The notes under the pieces are model-generated. The model was not told the DNA's origin, made no database searches, and worked only from the letters and a program-made list of their open reading frames with translations. This document shows positions 11,206-23,398 of a stretch of 64,000 nucleotides of DNA, piece after piece. The position numbers and the translations under genes were made by a program. Source of the DNA: Prorocentrum cordatum (taxonomy: Eukaryota; Sar; Dinophyceae; Prorocentrales; Prorocentraceae); the NCBI GenBank assembly GCA_963575745.1, contig CAUYUJ010008113.1, positions 1,010,320 through 1,074,319 of the forward strand, given 5' to 3'. Within the stretch, counting starts at the first letter, position 1. Each line of letters begins with the position of its first letter.

Positions 11206-12280
11206 CGCCGTCCCGCCCAGGCCCAGAGGGTCGCTGGCAGGTCTGAGCTAGATCGCTTGCGAATCGTCCCGAATCGAATCGAAATCGGAACTCCGCGCCC
11301 AGCTCCAGCGGGCCCAGCCGAATCGGAATCGCGGGCCCACCCGGCGAATCGAATCGCACCGGATTGGATCGTAGGCGGTCCTGGTTGGAGAGCGCGCCGC
11401 TGCCGTCGGCAGACTAACGGTCTGCATCTGCGCCTCGCCGAGTATGAGGGCGGACCGATGGTTTTCGTTGCCCTCACACTCGACAGACTTGGGACGGAAG
11501 AAGCTGGCCGCTGGCTGAGACCTACGCCTGCTGCTGGTCGTCCTCCCCTCACCTCACCCCCTCCTCGTCTCCGCCCTCCTCTTGGATGCCAGTGGTCGCC
11601 AAGCGGACTGGGGCGCATGCGCCCCGCGGGCACTCGGACCTCTCGGAGGCGAGAGCACTGGAAGAGCAAGGGAAGGAGCACGGCACAAGGTTTATAGACC
11701 AGAGCAACGGGGAAGAGAGGAAAGAAGCCTCGGCCAAAGGACTGTGACGACGATGTAACGGCAACGGGTGGCGACCCTCACGATGACCACAGCGACGGTG
11801 ATGATGACGGCGACGAAGAGGGCGTTGACGACGATGGCGGGACAACGCGTGAAGGAAGAACCACGTTGAGCTTCAGGGGCAGGGAGGCAGCGCGAGCGGA
11901 CGGAGGCGGAGCCGGGGGTGGGGGCGGCTGGGACGAGGGCGACGGGGCAGCACTTGTGGAGCAGACGAGCGCGCTCCACTACTCGCAAAGTAGATCTGCT
12001 CGCGAATGGCTTGGATCCGCCGCCAGGGATTCACGATCCATTACACTGAGGAAGACATAGACTTTTTCCGGACGCCCGCGAGTGGGCACCTTTCGAGTAC
12101 TGGAACGCGCCCGCGCCCGGCGACGGAGGCAAAAGGAGTGGGCAGCGCAGGGGCGGGCATTACGCGCACTCGCCGGGGAGCCTCGGTCTGGGCGATCGGA
12201 GCTCCTGGATGTACGCAGTGGCCGCAGTGGCGCCCCCCCCTGGGGCTACAGCCGCCGAGGGGGAGGCCAACTGTGCACCC
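11206..12280. other. Unassigned; contains AATCG-rich patch
   Basis: At about 11,255-11,385 AATCG and CGAATCGAATCG motifs cluster and end in TAGGCGGTCCTGG; a similar patch ending TAGGCGGCCCTGG occurs at about 43,020-43,405. Otherwise no gene is recognised. Confidence 0.4.
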
Positions 12281-12284
12281 ACAT

Positions 12285-12520
12285 CGATCCAGGCCAGACC
12301 CTTGCTGGGCCCAGGATCGGCGTGTACGCCCTCCTGCGATCCTCAGGATAGGCCGGCCATGACCCGTGCAGGCGCACGGCGTATGCAGTCCTCGTCCTTT
12401 CCAAGAACAGGCCAGGCCCTTGCTGGGCCCAGGATCGGTGAATGCGCCCTCCCTGCCTGGCGAGGAAGGGGTGTGCACCGATCCTGGGCCCAGAAAGGGT
12501 ACGGCCATGATCTGTGTAGG
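12285..12520 (+). repeat. About 118-bp tandem repeat with an inverted third part
   Basis: The block CCCTTGCTGGGCCCAGGATC begins near 12,299 and again near 12,417. A reversed form, GATCCTGGGCCCAGAAAGGG, follows at about 12,481. A related block, CATTCTGGGCCCAGAAGCGG followed by CGTGTACGCC, is found at about 42,880. The palindrome GGGCCC sits at the centre of each. Confidence 0.65.
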
Positions 12521-12724
12521 CGCACAGCGCGCACAGTCCTCGTGCTGCAAGAAGGGAAGCTGGATCAGGAACGGACAGGCCTTCCCTGCCACGGCGAGCC
12601 CGGTCACGAAGAGGCCCTACGGCCTGAACCTCAGGGGCGGCTGTAAAACGAAAGCCCCTCCTGAACCCAAGGTAACCCTTATGCCAGCGTCTCAAGTGTA
12701 GGTGAATTGGTGGCGAGCCTAGGA

Positions 12725-13290
12725 GGGGGAGGAGAGGGGGCGAGCCTTCTGAGAAATTGTCGGTGTTTTCGGGGAACGCTTCGAGAACTTCTCAGAAGGC
12801 CGGAAGCCTTCCGACCCTTCTGAGGAGGCCCGCCACCTCTGACTTCCCACCCGGGCTTGCCGCCGAGTGACGCCCTCCGAAGGAAGGAGATCGCCCCCGA
12901 CGAAGAGCGCCCCCAGCGCCTGTGCGCGAGCTCCGCGCGCAGGGCGGCCTGGCACTCCCGGTGCCTCCGCTCCAGGTCGGAGCACATCGCCTCCGCCTCC
13001 TCCTCTGGGATACGGGGGAGAGGAATGCCGTGATGAGACGACGGCGGGGGGCCCAAAGGTGAGACGACGGCGGGGGCCCCAGTCGGAGGTGAGCGGAGGA
13101 AGTGAGAGAGGGCACGCCTTCTCAAAAGGCGGCGCGCTTTCTCAGAGGCCTCCGCACCTTCTGAGAAGGCTTTCATGTATTTTACGCGAAGACTTCGAAA
13201 ACTTCCCAGAAGGCCGGGAGCCTTCCGAGCCTTCTGAGAAGGCCTGCCCTCTCTCACTTCCACCCCAGGCTCGCCGCCAACACAGGTGAG
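12725..13290. repeat. Pair of TTCTGAGAAGG-rich modules with an open frame between
   Basis: Two related blocks (about 12,735-12,870 and 13,120-13,275) are packed with the inverted repeat CCTTCTGAGAAGG and variants, plus AAC TTC(T/C)CAGAAGGCCGG and a trailing CTCGCCGCC. Between them the minus strand holds an open helix-forming stretch (Glu/Arg/Ala-rich, near 12,905-13,010). It could be a small coding remnant, but I recognise no family. Confidence 0.5.
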
Positions 13291-13565
13291 ATGTCGGCGG
13301 GGGCCCCAGGTGAGACTACGGTAGGGAGAAGGGGGTGGGAGGAGCTAGAAGCGTACAGCCATCGTGCTACCACAAGGATAGGGAAAGAAGGGTGTCGAAC
13401 CTGGCATCCCAGCGGGCGATGGATATGGATGTAGTTGGGCCCAAGGGGTCCCGAATAGATCCAATTCCACCGCCTGCCGAGGTCCCTCAGGCGGTGGCTA
13501 TGCATACATCCCCGACTCGGGAATAACAGCAGTAGGGAAAAAGAAACAACGGCATCATCATAAAC
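13291..13565. other. Unassigned spacer
   Basis: No gene or repeat recognised. Confidence 0.35.
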
Positions 13566-13710
13566 TTTTGGCGCTCCGCGCGGATTTCTTGGATCGGAGC
13601 GCGCCAGGGGCGGCGCCGGGGGCGCCGCCGGGGGGGGGGGGGGGGGCGAGGGTTTTTTTTCTTTGGGCGACCGCGGATCCAAGAAATCCGCGCGGAGCGG
13701 AGCGCCAAAA
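13566..13710. mobile_element. Foldback (MITE-like) element, 145 bp
   Basis: The left arm (13,566-13,595) TTTTGGCGCTCCG...CGCGGATTTCTTGGATC is repeated in inverted form on the right (13,675-13,710), which has one extra 5-bp unit. The arms match over about 30 bp. The inside is G-rich with a G homopolymer near 13,630-13,646 and a T-run. No transposase is present. This structure fits a non-autonomous foldback DNA element; a target-site duplication is not obvious. Confidence 0.65.
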
Positions 13711-13884
13711 TTGTATGTGTATGTTCTTTGTCTTCTTCGACATCAGGAAGAGACGAGCGAGAAGAGACGGGGAGGACGCCCAGCCCTCGCGGCGCACTCG
13801 GGTCCTCGAGCGCCTGCGCCAGCCACTTGCCGTGCACGCCGCGCAGGTCGTGTGCGGGGTCGCCTCTGGCAGGCAACGCGCGCG
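13711..13884. other. Unassigned spacer
   Basis: No gene recognised. A plus-strand open frame continues into the downstream CCT array. Confidence 0.3.
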
Positions 13885-14690
13885 CGCTTCCTCCTCCTCC
13901 TCCTCCTCCTCCTCCTCCTCCTCCTTCCTCCCCCTCTTCCGACTCCTCCTCCTAACTCCCTCCTTGCACCGCCCTCCTCCTCCTTATTCCTCCTCCTCTC
14001 CTCCTCCTCCCTCCTCCTCCTCCTCCTTCCTCCCTCCCTCCTCCCTACTTCCCCATCCCTCCTCCCTCTCCTCCTCCTCCTCCTCCTCCTCTCTCCTCCT
14101 CCCCTCCTTCCTCATCCTCCTTCCTCCTCCTCCTCCTCTCCTCATCCTCCTCCTACTCCTCATCGTCCTCCTCACCTTGCACTCCTCATCTGCTTCCTCC
14201 TCCTCCTGCCTCCTCCTCTCTCCTGCTCCTCTCCTCCTCTTCCTCCTCCTGCTCCTCTGATCCTCCTCCTCCTGTTCCTGCCCCCCCTGCTCGAGCTCCT
14301 GCTCCTGCTCCTGCCCTGCTCCTGCCTCCTCCTCCTCCTACTCCACCTCCTCCTCCTCCTCCTCCTCCTCCTGTCCTCCTCATCCTCCTTCCTCCTACAT
14401 CCTCCTCCTCCTCCTACTCCTCCTACCTCCTCCTCCTACTTCCTCCTCCTCCCTCACTCCTCCTCCTTCCGCCTCCTCTCACTCCTCCTCTTCCTCCTCC
14501 TGACCTCCTTGCTCCTTCTGCTCATTTCTCTCATGCTCCAGCTCAATGCTCCTGCTCCTGACCTCCTATCTTTCCTCCTCCTCCTCCTATTCCTCTCTCT
14601 CCTCCTCCCTCCTCATCCCCTGCTCCTCCTCCTCCTCCTCATCCTACTCCTCCTCCTCCTCCTCCTCCGCCTACCTCACCTCATCATCAT
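13885..14690 (+). repeat. (CCT)n array, about 800 bp
   Basis: Imperfect CCT/CTC array with GCTCCT variants. It passes directly into the (CAT)n array at about 14,680. Confidence 0.93.
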
Positions 14691-15005
14691 TCATCCATCA
14701 TCATCATCAATCATCATCATCCATATAGCAGCATCCTCATCCTCAAGCCTCATCCTCATCCTCATCATCATCATCCATCATCATCATTCATCATCATCAT
14801 AATTCATCTTCATCATATCATCATCATCATCACATCATGATGATCATGATCATGATCATGATCATCATCATCATCATCATCAGCATCATCATCACCATCA
14901 TCATCATCATCATCATCATCAGCATCATCATCATCATTATCAGCATCATCAGCATCAGCATCATCATCAGCAGCAGCATCATCATCAGCACCGGCATCAG
15001 CATCC

Positions 15006-15037
<32 letters not shown>

Positions 15038-15176
15038 GTCATCATCATCATAATCATCAGCACCAGCATCAGCATCAGCATCCTCATCATCATCATCATC
15101 ATCATCATCATCAGCATCATCATCAGCATCATCATCATCAGCAGCAGCATCATCATCATGATCATGATCATCCCCG

Positions 15177-15212
<36 letters not shown>

Positions 15213-15341
15213 GCATCAGCATCATCATCATCATCAGCAGCATCATCAGCATCATCATCATCATCATCATCATCATCAGCATCAGCATCATCATCAGCAT
15301 CATCATCATCATCCTCCTCATCATCATCATCATCAGCATAG

Positions 15342-15382
<41 letters not shown>

Positions 15383-15420
15383 GTCAGCATCATCATCAGC
15401 AGCATCATCATCAGCACCAA

Positions 15421-15455
<35 letters not shown>

Positions 15456-15565
15456 GCATCATCATCATCATTACCATCATCAACATCATCATCATCAGCA
15501 TCATAATCCTGCTCCTTCTGCTCCTCCTACTCCTCCTGCGTCATCATCAGCAGCAGCATAAGCAG

Positions 15566-15645
<80 letters not shown>

Positions 15646-16013
15646 GCATCAGCATCATCATCATCCTGCTCCTCCTGCTCCTCCTACTCCTCCTGCTCCT
15701 CCTGCTCCTCCTCTCCTCCTGCTCCTCCTGCTCCTCCTGCTCCTCCTGCTCCTCCTGCTCCTGCTCCTCCTGCTCCTCCTGCTCCCCCTGCTCCTCCTGC
15801 TCCTCCTGCTCATCCTGCTCCTCCTACGGCTCCTGCTCCTCCTGCACCTCCTGCTTCTCCTGCTCCTCCTCCTGCTCCTCCTCCTTTCCCTTTTCCTGTT
15901 CCTGTTCCTTCTCCTGTTCCTTCTCCTGCTCCTGTTCCTGCTCCTCCTCCTCCTCCTCCACCTCCTGCTCCTCCTCCTCATCATCATCATCACCACCACC
16001 ACCACCACCATCG

Positions 16014-16082
<69 letters not shown>

Positions 16083-16238
16083 GCATCAGCATCAGCATCA
16101 GCATCAGCATCAGCATCAGCATCAGCATCAGCATCAGCATCAGCATCAGCATCATCAGCAGCATCAGCATCAGCATCAGCATAGCATCAGCATCAGCATC
16201 AGCATCAGCATCAGCATCAGCATCAGCATCAGCATCAG

Positions 16239-16286
<48 letters not shown>

Positions 16287-16570
16287 TATCATCATCATCA
16301 GCATCATCATCCTCATCCTCATCATCATCATCATCGTCAGCATCATCATGATCAGCAGCATCATCATCATCATCGTCATCATCATCCTCATCATCATCAT
16401 CAGCATCATCAGCAGCAGCATCATCAACATCAGCATCCTCATCATCATCAGCAGCAGCATCATCATCAACACCAGCATCAGCATCAGCATCATCATCATC
16501 ATCATCGTCGTCATCGTCATCATCATCAGCAGCAGCATCAGCATCAGCATCATCCTTATCATCATCATCG

Positions 16571-16612
<42 letters not shown>

Positions 16613-16640
16613 ACATCATCCTCATCCTCCTCCTCATCCC
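14691..16640 (+). repeat. (CAT)n/(CAGCAT)n array with inner CCTGCT block, about 1.95 kb
   Basis: Long CAT trinucleotide array with GCA, CGT and CTC variants that stay in phase for hundreds of bases. A CCTGCT/CCT block lies at about 15,660-15,980, and a clean CAGCAT hexamer array at about 16,080-16,240. Stop-free frames over it (poly-Ile/Ser/His, or poly-Met/Asp on the other strand) are repeat products. Confidence 0.95.
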
Positions 16641-16970
16641 TGTCCTCGTCCTCGTCTCCATCCCCATCCCCATCCCCATCCTCATCCTCCTCTCCGGATG
16701 GGATCCTCATGGGCGCCATGTTCGAGGACAGACCTGCTGGGGAAGCGGGGCCGTCCGATATCCTTTCTTGGCCGTTCTGTATCTCGGACGGTGGAGGAGG
16801 TGGTACACGTGCGCCGCCGCCCCGAGACGGCACAAGCGTAAGCGCGCCCAGCGTGAAGCCGATCGGACAGCAACAGCCTCCTCTATTCATCCTCCCCTGC
16901 GGCCCAGAAACAATCCACTGGGAGGTGTCCGTCCATAAGTTCTTGTGGCGGAGGCGCGGCGGAGGAGGAG
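16641..16970. other. Unassigned spacer
   Basis: About 330 bp of ordinary sequence between two arrays. A minus-strand open frame crosses it but has no recognisable domain. Confidence 0.35.
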
Positions 16971-18500
16971 GAGGAGGAGGACCAGTGTAAACCCAAGAAG
17001 ATGCTACAAGAAACCCTCCTTCCAAGTTCCCTCTCGGTACGTCCTAAAGACAAGCGTCCGAAGAATGGAAAACAGTAAAGGATGTCACTCCCCCATATTC
17101 CGAAATGGGGAGATTGACGCGTCGCCAAACCCAGAATACAATCACGCAACAATTCTAGATCCGGACACCCCTCAAATTCCAAAATTATCTTGAAAATACT
17201 CAATCGTGCCAAACACCATGCCTGGGATTTCAACGCCGCGAATCAACGTGACTGCTGCGACCTGTCAATCCTAAACCGTGCCCGAACACCCTTCCTGGGC
17301 CTTCAACCATACGAATGTGCGCGGCTCCGAGGCGAGAGCCGCACTTTGGAAAGGAACCGCCCTCACTCCTTGAAACTGCTGCAAACTTTCAAAACGAATG
17401 TGCGCGACGCTGAGGCGAGAGCCTCATGATGAAAACGGACCGCCTTGCGTACGTGCGCATGTCGAAACATGTTGAGACGAATGCGCTCGGCGCGAAGAGG
17501 AAAGCTCCATGTTGAAGACGGCCCGCCCTCCATCCTTGAAGCTCTTGTGAACTTTCGAAGCGAATGCTCGCGGCGCTAGGGCGAGAGCCTCATTTTCGGC
17601 CAGCCCTCCATCCTTGAAACTTGTGCTCAAAGCACAGGATCATAAATGGTGAGAAAGTCTCAGGCGGAACGCCTGACCCAGCCTACGGACACGTCTCTGG
17701 ATGAGGCAGGGACGAACTAGGTATCACGAAAAGTAACGGGGGAGGGGAGGGAAGAGGAGGGGAGGGGACAGGTAGGAGAGATAATGAGCAGGAGGAGGAG
17801 AGAGCAGTGGAAACCCAAGACTCATCAACGATGTTGCAATAAACCCTCCATCCAGGTTCCCTTTCATCGAACCCTACAAAGATTCATTTCCTCCTAGGGA
17901 AGTGCCCCGTTGGAATCAGCGTTACTGTTGCATCCTAGCGATCCTGAATCGTACCAGAACGCCGTTCATGGGACTTCAACACCGCGACTGAACGTAACTG
18001 TTCCGCTTTGACAGGCCTACATCAAAACATGTGAGGCACCAACCATAGGAACCACTCAAACGATTGTAAACTCTTAGAACGAATACGTGCGGAGCTGAGG
18101 CGAGAGCCACATTTTGAAAAGCCTTCCATCCGTAAAACTCTTGCAAGCTTTGAGGACGAGTGTGCGCAACGCTCAGGCGAGAGCCATATGTTCAGGACCG
18201 CCCACCCTCCATCGGTAGAACTCGTCATTAATTTGAAATGAATGTGCGCGGCGCTAAGGCGAGAGCCACAGTTTCAAAAAATACGGCCCCCATTGCAACA
18301 TTTGAAGCCGAATGCGCGCGGCACTAAGGCGAGAGCCATGTTTTGAAAACCGCCCGCCCTCCATCCGTGAAGCCCATGCAATTGTTTAAGACGAATGAGC
18401 GGCGCTAAAGCGAGAGCCACATTATGAAAACGACCCGCCCTCCATCCGTGACTGTTGCAACTTGTCTTAAGGATCATAAGCGGTGAGGACACCTCCGGCG
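16971..18500 (-). repeat. Composite repeat, two copies in tandem (83-bp units)
   Basis: Two copies (about 16,971-17,700 and 17,795-18,500) of a module, read on the minus strand, made of 83-bp units (motifs TTTTCAAAATGTGGCTCTCG and GCGCCGCGCGCATTCG), then ACGTTGAGTCGCGGTGTTGAAGT-type units, then GAGGGTTTATTGCAACATC and a GTTTACACTGGT end that abuts a CCT/AGG array. The same parts in the same order occur at 21,930-22,627 and 37,320-37,706 on the plus strand. Units are 75-85% alike. ORFs cross it but shift frame between units. Confidence 0.75.
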
Positions 18501-18604
18501 AAAAGGAGGATATATTCATAATATCTATATACGGAGAAGGGAGGGAGGAGCAGCAAGGTGATGGAAAGGAGGAGGATCGCCTAGGTTGGTCGCTGCTGGC
18601 GGAA

Positions 18605-18735
18605 GGGATGGAGGGAGGGGGAGGAGGGAGGAGGAAGAGGAGGAGGAGGAGGAGGAGGAGGAGGACGAGGAGGAGGAGGAGGGAGGAGGAGGAGTAGGGA
18701 GGAGGGAGGAGGAGGGAGGAGGGAGGAGGAGGACC
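18605..18735 (+). repeat. (GGA)n array
   Basis: Imperfect GGA/GAG trinucleotides. Confidence 0.9.
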
Positions 18736-19321
18736 GCCTGGGTTGGCCGCTGCTGGCCGCTCGACTGGCGGCAGCGAGACCATTGGCGGGGGGCGCCGGC
18801 GCGGGGCGGCGGCGGACCGTGCGCGCGCGGCGCGGCCCCCTGCCGGAAGGGCCCTGAACCCGCAGTCCCTGAGGAGCACGACGAACGTGCGATGGCCAAG
18901 GCGCTCAAACGTCTTTGTTCAATGGCCGAGGGACAAAAAATGCGATGGAACCCTAATTGTGATCGCAGCTGAGTACGGCCGCAGCTGATAGAGGGGTGCA
19001 GCCGTACAGCTGCTGCACACGTGTACGACGAATTTGAGGCGGTAGCTGCGATTGGTGCACTGGCAGCCTCGCATCACATACCGCGCCACTGCTGAGATCT
19101 TAATGGAGAAGAAGGACCACCTTGGGTTCAGGAAGGGGCCCTGGCTTCTGTGCCGCTCCTCGGTTCCAGGTCGGCGAGGTCGTTCGTGGCCGAGGCTCGC
19201 CACGGCCAGAGGAGCCCCATTCGTGTCTCATTTAGAACCCCATGCGTCCAAAGGCGAGCGGAACCCCGCCAATTTCGGCGCACTGGGGCAGGGAGAACGT
19301 TGTTGCATCGACAAGCAAAGT
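18736..19321. other. Unassigned unique sequence
   Basis: GC-rich, then ordinary sequence. A small palindromic patch GCAGCTGAGTACGGCCGCAGCTG lies near 18,964. No gene recognised. Confidence 0.35.
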
Positions 19322-20510
19322 ACAGGCGACCTTGGGCCGATGCCCAGCTCAGGGGGTACGCTTGAGGTGCCAAGTTCGAGGTTTTCGGGCGTTCTCGTCG
19401 GGTCCCGGCGGCTTCTCCGGCCTCGGGGTGCTCTCCAGCACGTGCGCCTCGCCAAGAGGCGCCCAGGGGTGCCCCGATCCCCCCGAACGGCCACCGGCGA
19501 ACCGAGTCATGACCCGAACACCAGGGGTGGGCTGGCTCACCTGGAGTAGAGGAAAGGCGACGACGACGACGACGACAAGAACGGGGGCGACGACGGGGGC
19601 GACGACGGAGGCGACCTTCGAACAGAGGGGAGGAGGAGGAGGAGGAGGAGGAGGAGGAGGAGGAGGAGGAGGAGGAGGAGGAGGAGGAGGAGGAGGAGGA
19701 GGAGGGGGTAATGTCAGGGGTGGGCTGGCTCACGGGGGGCAGCATCGACCTGGAGACGGCGGCACGTCGCCGACAGATCGGCGACAGGACTCCGCACCCT
19801 CCAGGGCGGGGCAGGCTAGCGGGCCCCATATCGGCGACGAGCGGGCGATCGAGAGTCGATGTACCCCCCCCTGGGCCCATCCCCCCCAACGTGGCCCGTT
19901 GGCACTCGGGTCATGACTCAGCGCTCTGGCGGCCGTTCGGGACGTTTCGGGTACCCCCAGAACGCCCTCCGCCAGGCGCAGCTGCTGGAGAGCACCCCGA
20001 GTCTGGGAAACTGCGGAGAACCGACGACAACGTCGGGCTATCGGGCCCCCTATCGGCGATGAGTGGGTGATCGGGGGTCGATACATCCCCTCCTGGGTAT
20101 CCCCCCTAGCGTTGCCCCTGGGAGGGAGCATGCGGCCGCGGTCGTAGCTCTTTCCGCCGCAGTCGCTGCCGCTGCCTCTGCCGCTGCCGCCGCCAGCTGA
20201 ACTGCCGAAACACCACCTGCCCTTCAGGGCGCAGGTGGTTGAGAGAGTTCTCTTTTCCAATCCCAGTCTTCTGAATGGGACATGAAGGGGGGGCCAGCTC
20301 GGGGGCGTGGAACATCGACCAGGAATCGGCGGTACATCGCCGATAGATCACCGACAGGCCCCCGATAATGAAAACGCAAGGTCCTGGGCGAGGTTGACTA
20401 TTATCGGCACCACATTCGCGATGAATGGGCGATTGGGGGTCGACGCATCCGCCCTGAGCCTATCCCCCCCTAACATTGCCCCTTGATCTTTCCCTTGGAC
20501 GAGGGGTTTA
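19322..20510. repeat. Cluster of H and R modules
   Basis: R module inverted at 19,322-19,520 and direct at about 19,920-20,030; H modules at about 19,828, 20,053 and 20,418, each with GGGCGAT-GGGGGTCGA followed by CCC-rich text and TTGCCCCTTG or a variant. A CGCCGACAGATC-GCGACAGG phrase occurs near 19,765 and again near 20,338. A (GAC)n tract (about 19,558-19,590) and a pure (GGA)n tract (19,628-19,706) are embedded. No coding domain is visible. Confidence 0.65.
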
Positions 20511-20617
20511 TCCCTGCTCCTTATCAATCACCCCCTTCCTTATTCGACGGGCCGCCGACCCGAAACCATGCCCAAACCCCCCCACTCTCGCCACCCAGCC
20601 TTGGGCAGAATCTCCGT

Positions 20618-20844
20618 CCTCCTCCTCCTCCTCTGCCCTACCATCCCCTCCTCCCTCCTCCGTCATCCCTCCTCCCTCCTTCCTCCTTCCTCCTCCTCCT
20701 CCTCCTCCTCCTCCAGCTCTTTTCCTTCATACGTTATACATATTTCCGCCCTGTCGCACACTCAGACGTGTCGGCAGGGCGGGCCGGGCATTTCGCATAA
20801 GACTTCCTCATCAATTAGATCGTGCTTTTTTCATTTCCGGGATA
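20618..20844 (+). repeat. (CCT)n array with conserved tail
   Basis: CCT array to about 20,715, then a tail containing CAGACGTGTCGGCAGGGCGG and TTTCGCATAAGACTTCCTCA. Equivalent tails follow the arrays near 21,900-21,985 and occur inverted near 17,650-17,710. Confidence 0.7.
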
Positions 20845-21290
20845 GCGGCCGTCACCGGCCCCGCCCCTCCCCAACACCCAAATGACGTCACATTCCGCGC
20901 CGGCGGCGTCCGGCAATGCCTAGGGATGACCAAGGCCAAATAGGAGCAGCATGTAGCTGGCGATCTGCACCACAAGGCCTGCGTACACAACAATGCTCGC
21001 GTGCACCATGGTCACCACAGCGCGCGCGTACACCACAACGCCCGTGTACACCGCAACTGCCGTGTGCAACGCAGCGCCTGTGTACACCACAGTGCTCGCG
21101 TGCACCACAGCGCCTGTGCACCACAGCGAATGCGCACACCGCAGCAACCATGTGCAACACAGCGCCAGTGTACACCACAATGCTTGCGTGCACCGCAGCG
21201 CCTGTACACACAACGGCGCCTGTGTACACCACAGCATCCGCGTGCAACGCAGCGTTGTACACCACAGAGCCTGCGTGCACAGGGCATGAA
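20845..21290 (-). repeat. 18-bp minisatellite (M18), copy 3, with conserved flank
   Basis: On the minus strand the 18-bp units (AGGCGCTGTGGTGTACAC type) run from about 21,290 to 20,968, then a unique flank (20,968-20,845) starting GCAGATCGCCAGCTACATGC and holding GACGCCGCCGGCGCGGAATG and TGACGTCA. The same flank follows the plus-strand array at 36,880-37,275. About 18 units are present. Confidence 0.8.
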
Positions 21291-21368
21291 AATGAGCATG
21301 TAGGTGAGGATCTGCTGCTGCGGACAGCTAGATGCCTCGCAAAGAAAGTGCTGATTAACAGAGTGCGA

Positions 21369-21897
21369 TGTTCTTACCTCCTCCCTCCCTCTCCTCCTCC
21401 TCCTCCTCCTCCTCCTCCTCCTCCTCCTCCTCCTCCTCCTCCTCCTCCCCCCTTCCTCCTCCTCCTCCTCCTCCTCCTCCTACCTCCTCCTCCTCCTCCT
21501 CCTCCTCCCTCCTCCCTCCTCACTCCTCCTCCTCCTCCTCCTCCTCCTCCTCCTCCTCCTCCTTCCTCCCTCCTTCCTCCTTCCTTCCTCCTTCCTCCTT
21601 CCTCCTTCCTCCTTCCTCCTTCCTCCTTCCTCCATTCCCTCCTTCCCCTCCTTTCCTCCTTCCTCCTTCCTCCTCCTCCTCCTCCTCCTCACTGTTCCTG
21701 TTCCTGTTCCTGTTCCTGTTCCTTGTTCCTGTCTGTTCCTGTTACGGCTCCTTTCCTGCTCCTCTCCTGCTCCTGCTCCTGCTCCTTGGTCCTGGTCCTT
21801 GTCCTGGTCCCTGTCTTCCTCCTACCTCCCGCGCCTCCTCCTCCTCCTCCTCCTCCTCCTCCTCCTCCTCCTCCTCCTCCTCCTCCTCCTCCTCCAT
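21369..21897 (+). repeat. (CCT)n array with TTCCTG block
   Basis: CCT repeats to about 21,690, a block of GTTCCT and CTGCTC hexamers to about 21,830, then pure CCT to 21,897. Confidence 0.93.
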
Positions 21898-22626
21898 TCC
21901 TTCTCCTCATAAATCGCTTCTCCCTGTCGCACCCCGGAGGCCACTTTTTCGGGTGGGCCGGACGTTTCGCCTAAGACTTCCTCACAGGTGCAGGGCGGGT
22001 CGTTTTCAAAATGAAGTTTCCGCTCTAGCTCCGCGCGCATTCGTATTACACATTTGCATGAGCTTCACGGATTGAGGGCGGGTCGTTTTCAAAATGTGGC
22101 TCTCGCCCTAGCGCCGCGCGCATTCGTTTCACACATTTGCCAAAGCTTCAAGGCTGGAGGGCAGGTCGTTTTCAAAATGTGGTTCTCGCCTTAACACCGC
22201 GCGCATTCGTTTGAAACATTGCAAGAGCTTCACGGATTGAGGGCGGCTCCTTTTCAAAATGTGATTATCGCCTATGCGCCGCGCACATTCTTTTCTTAAA
22301 TTGCAAGAATTTCACTGGTTCGCATGATCGGCGTACCAGAAATGATATTTTGGAAGGGTTCACGGTTATGAAGACGCAACAGCTACGATGATTCGCGGTG
22401 TTGAAGTCCCAGGAATGGCCTTCTGGCACATTCCAATATCGTCAAGGCGCAACAATCTGGTTTACCGGTGGCGCTGGAATACCGAAAATAATGTTTTGGC
22501 ATGCTTCAAGGTCTTCAAACGGTTGTCTTCCCACGAGGCAGGTGTGGAAATGAAGCGTTGCAGGGGCCTGTGAAGAGGGAGTTTGGGGGGAGGGCTTGTT
22601 CCAACATCGTTGGTGACTTTCGGGTT
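21898..22626 (+). repeat. Composite repeat, plus-strand copy (83-bp units)
   Basis: TTTTCAAAAT marks the 83-bp units at 22,003, 22,086, 22,169 and 22,251 (spacing 83, 83, 82). Then follow GTTGAAGTCCCAGGAATG-type units (about 22,330-22,560) and an end GGGTTTACACTGGTCCTCC that opens the next CCT array. Same order as at 16,971-18,500 and 37,320-37,706. Confidence 0.8.
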
Positions 22627-22850
22627 TACACTGGTCCTCCTCCTCCTCCTCCCCTTCCTCCTCCTGTTCCTGTTCCTGCTCCTGCTCTTGCTCCTGTTCC
22701 TCCTCCTCCTCCTCCTCCTCCTCCTCCTCCTCCTCCTCCTCCTCTTCCCCAGCCGCTTCCGCCTCCTGTTCCTCCTCCTCTTCCGCCTCGTCCTCCTCTC
22801 CTCCACCTCCTCCTCTTCCTCCTTTTCCTCCTCTTCCTCCTCCTCGGTCG
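22627..22850 (+). repeat. (CCT)n array
   Basis: CCT/TTCCTC array with a short TCGG repeat at its 3' end. Confidence 0.9.
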
Positions 22851-23398
22851 GTCGGTCGGCCATAAGGGATGAATCGGAATCCCAAATGAAGCTAGATGCG
22901 AGCAGCGGCGGCTGAGGGAAAGAGAGCGAAGAGGCAACGATCGCAGCAGCGGGCAAGCCTCGCGGTGAAACAAAGTTCCCCCTGAATCCAAATCACAATC
23001 CCATATCACGGATTGCCTTAAAACACCCAGTCCTGACGCAGGATAGGCCACGAATCCACATGCCGTCGAACATCTAAATGTGCGACGCGGGGGGGTGCAA
23101 CAAACTCCTGACGTCTGCTGGTGGCTGGCCATTCACCAGGGTGCTACCCCCAGGTCCTGTGGAGCCGATGGAGCGAAAAAACAGACTTCCCCCTGACTAC
23201 TGCGAGTTAAAGGGCCGCGCGCACTTCCAGCGCAATCAAAAATCAAACACAACCATGCCCTAGGGTACTGCGAGAGTAGGTGCCGCGCACACCGTTTCAC
23301 TTGTCAGGTTAGGAGGTCGGCGTCACCCGATCAAAGCCACGACCCCTCTGGAACTGAAAGCAAAGATCCAGAGGGACGAAGAACGGCTCAAAATCTTA
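22851..23398. other. Unassigned; possible 3' region of LINE C
   Basis: No domain recognised. ACTGCGAGTTAAAGGGCCGCGC near 23,199 and ACTGCGAGAGTAGGTGCCGCGC near 23,265 form a diverged pair. It lies downstream (minus strand) of the LINE C frame, so it may include that element's 3' untranslated part. Confidence 0.35.
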
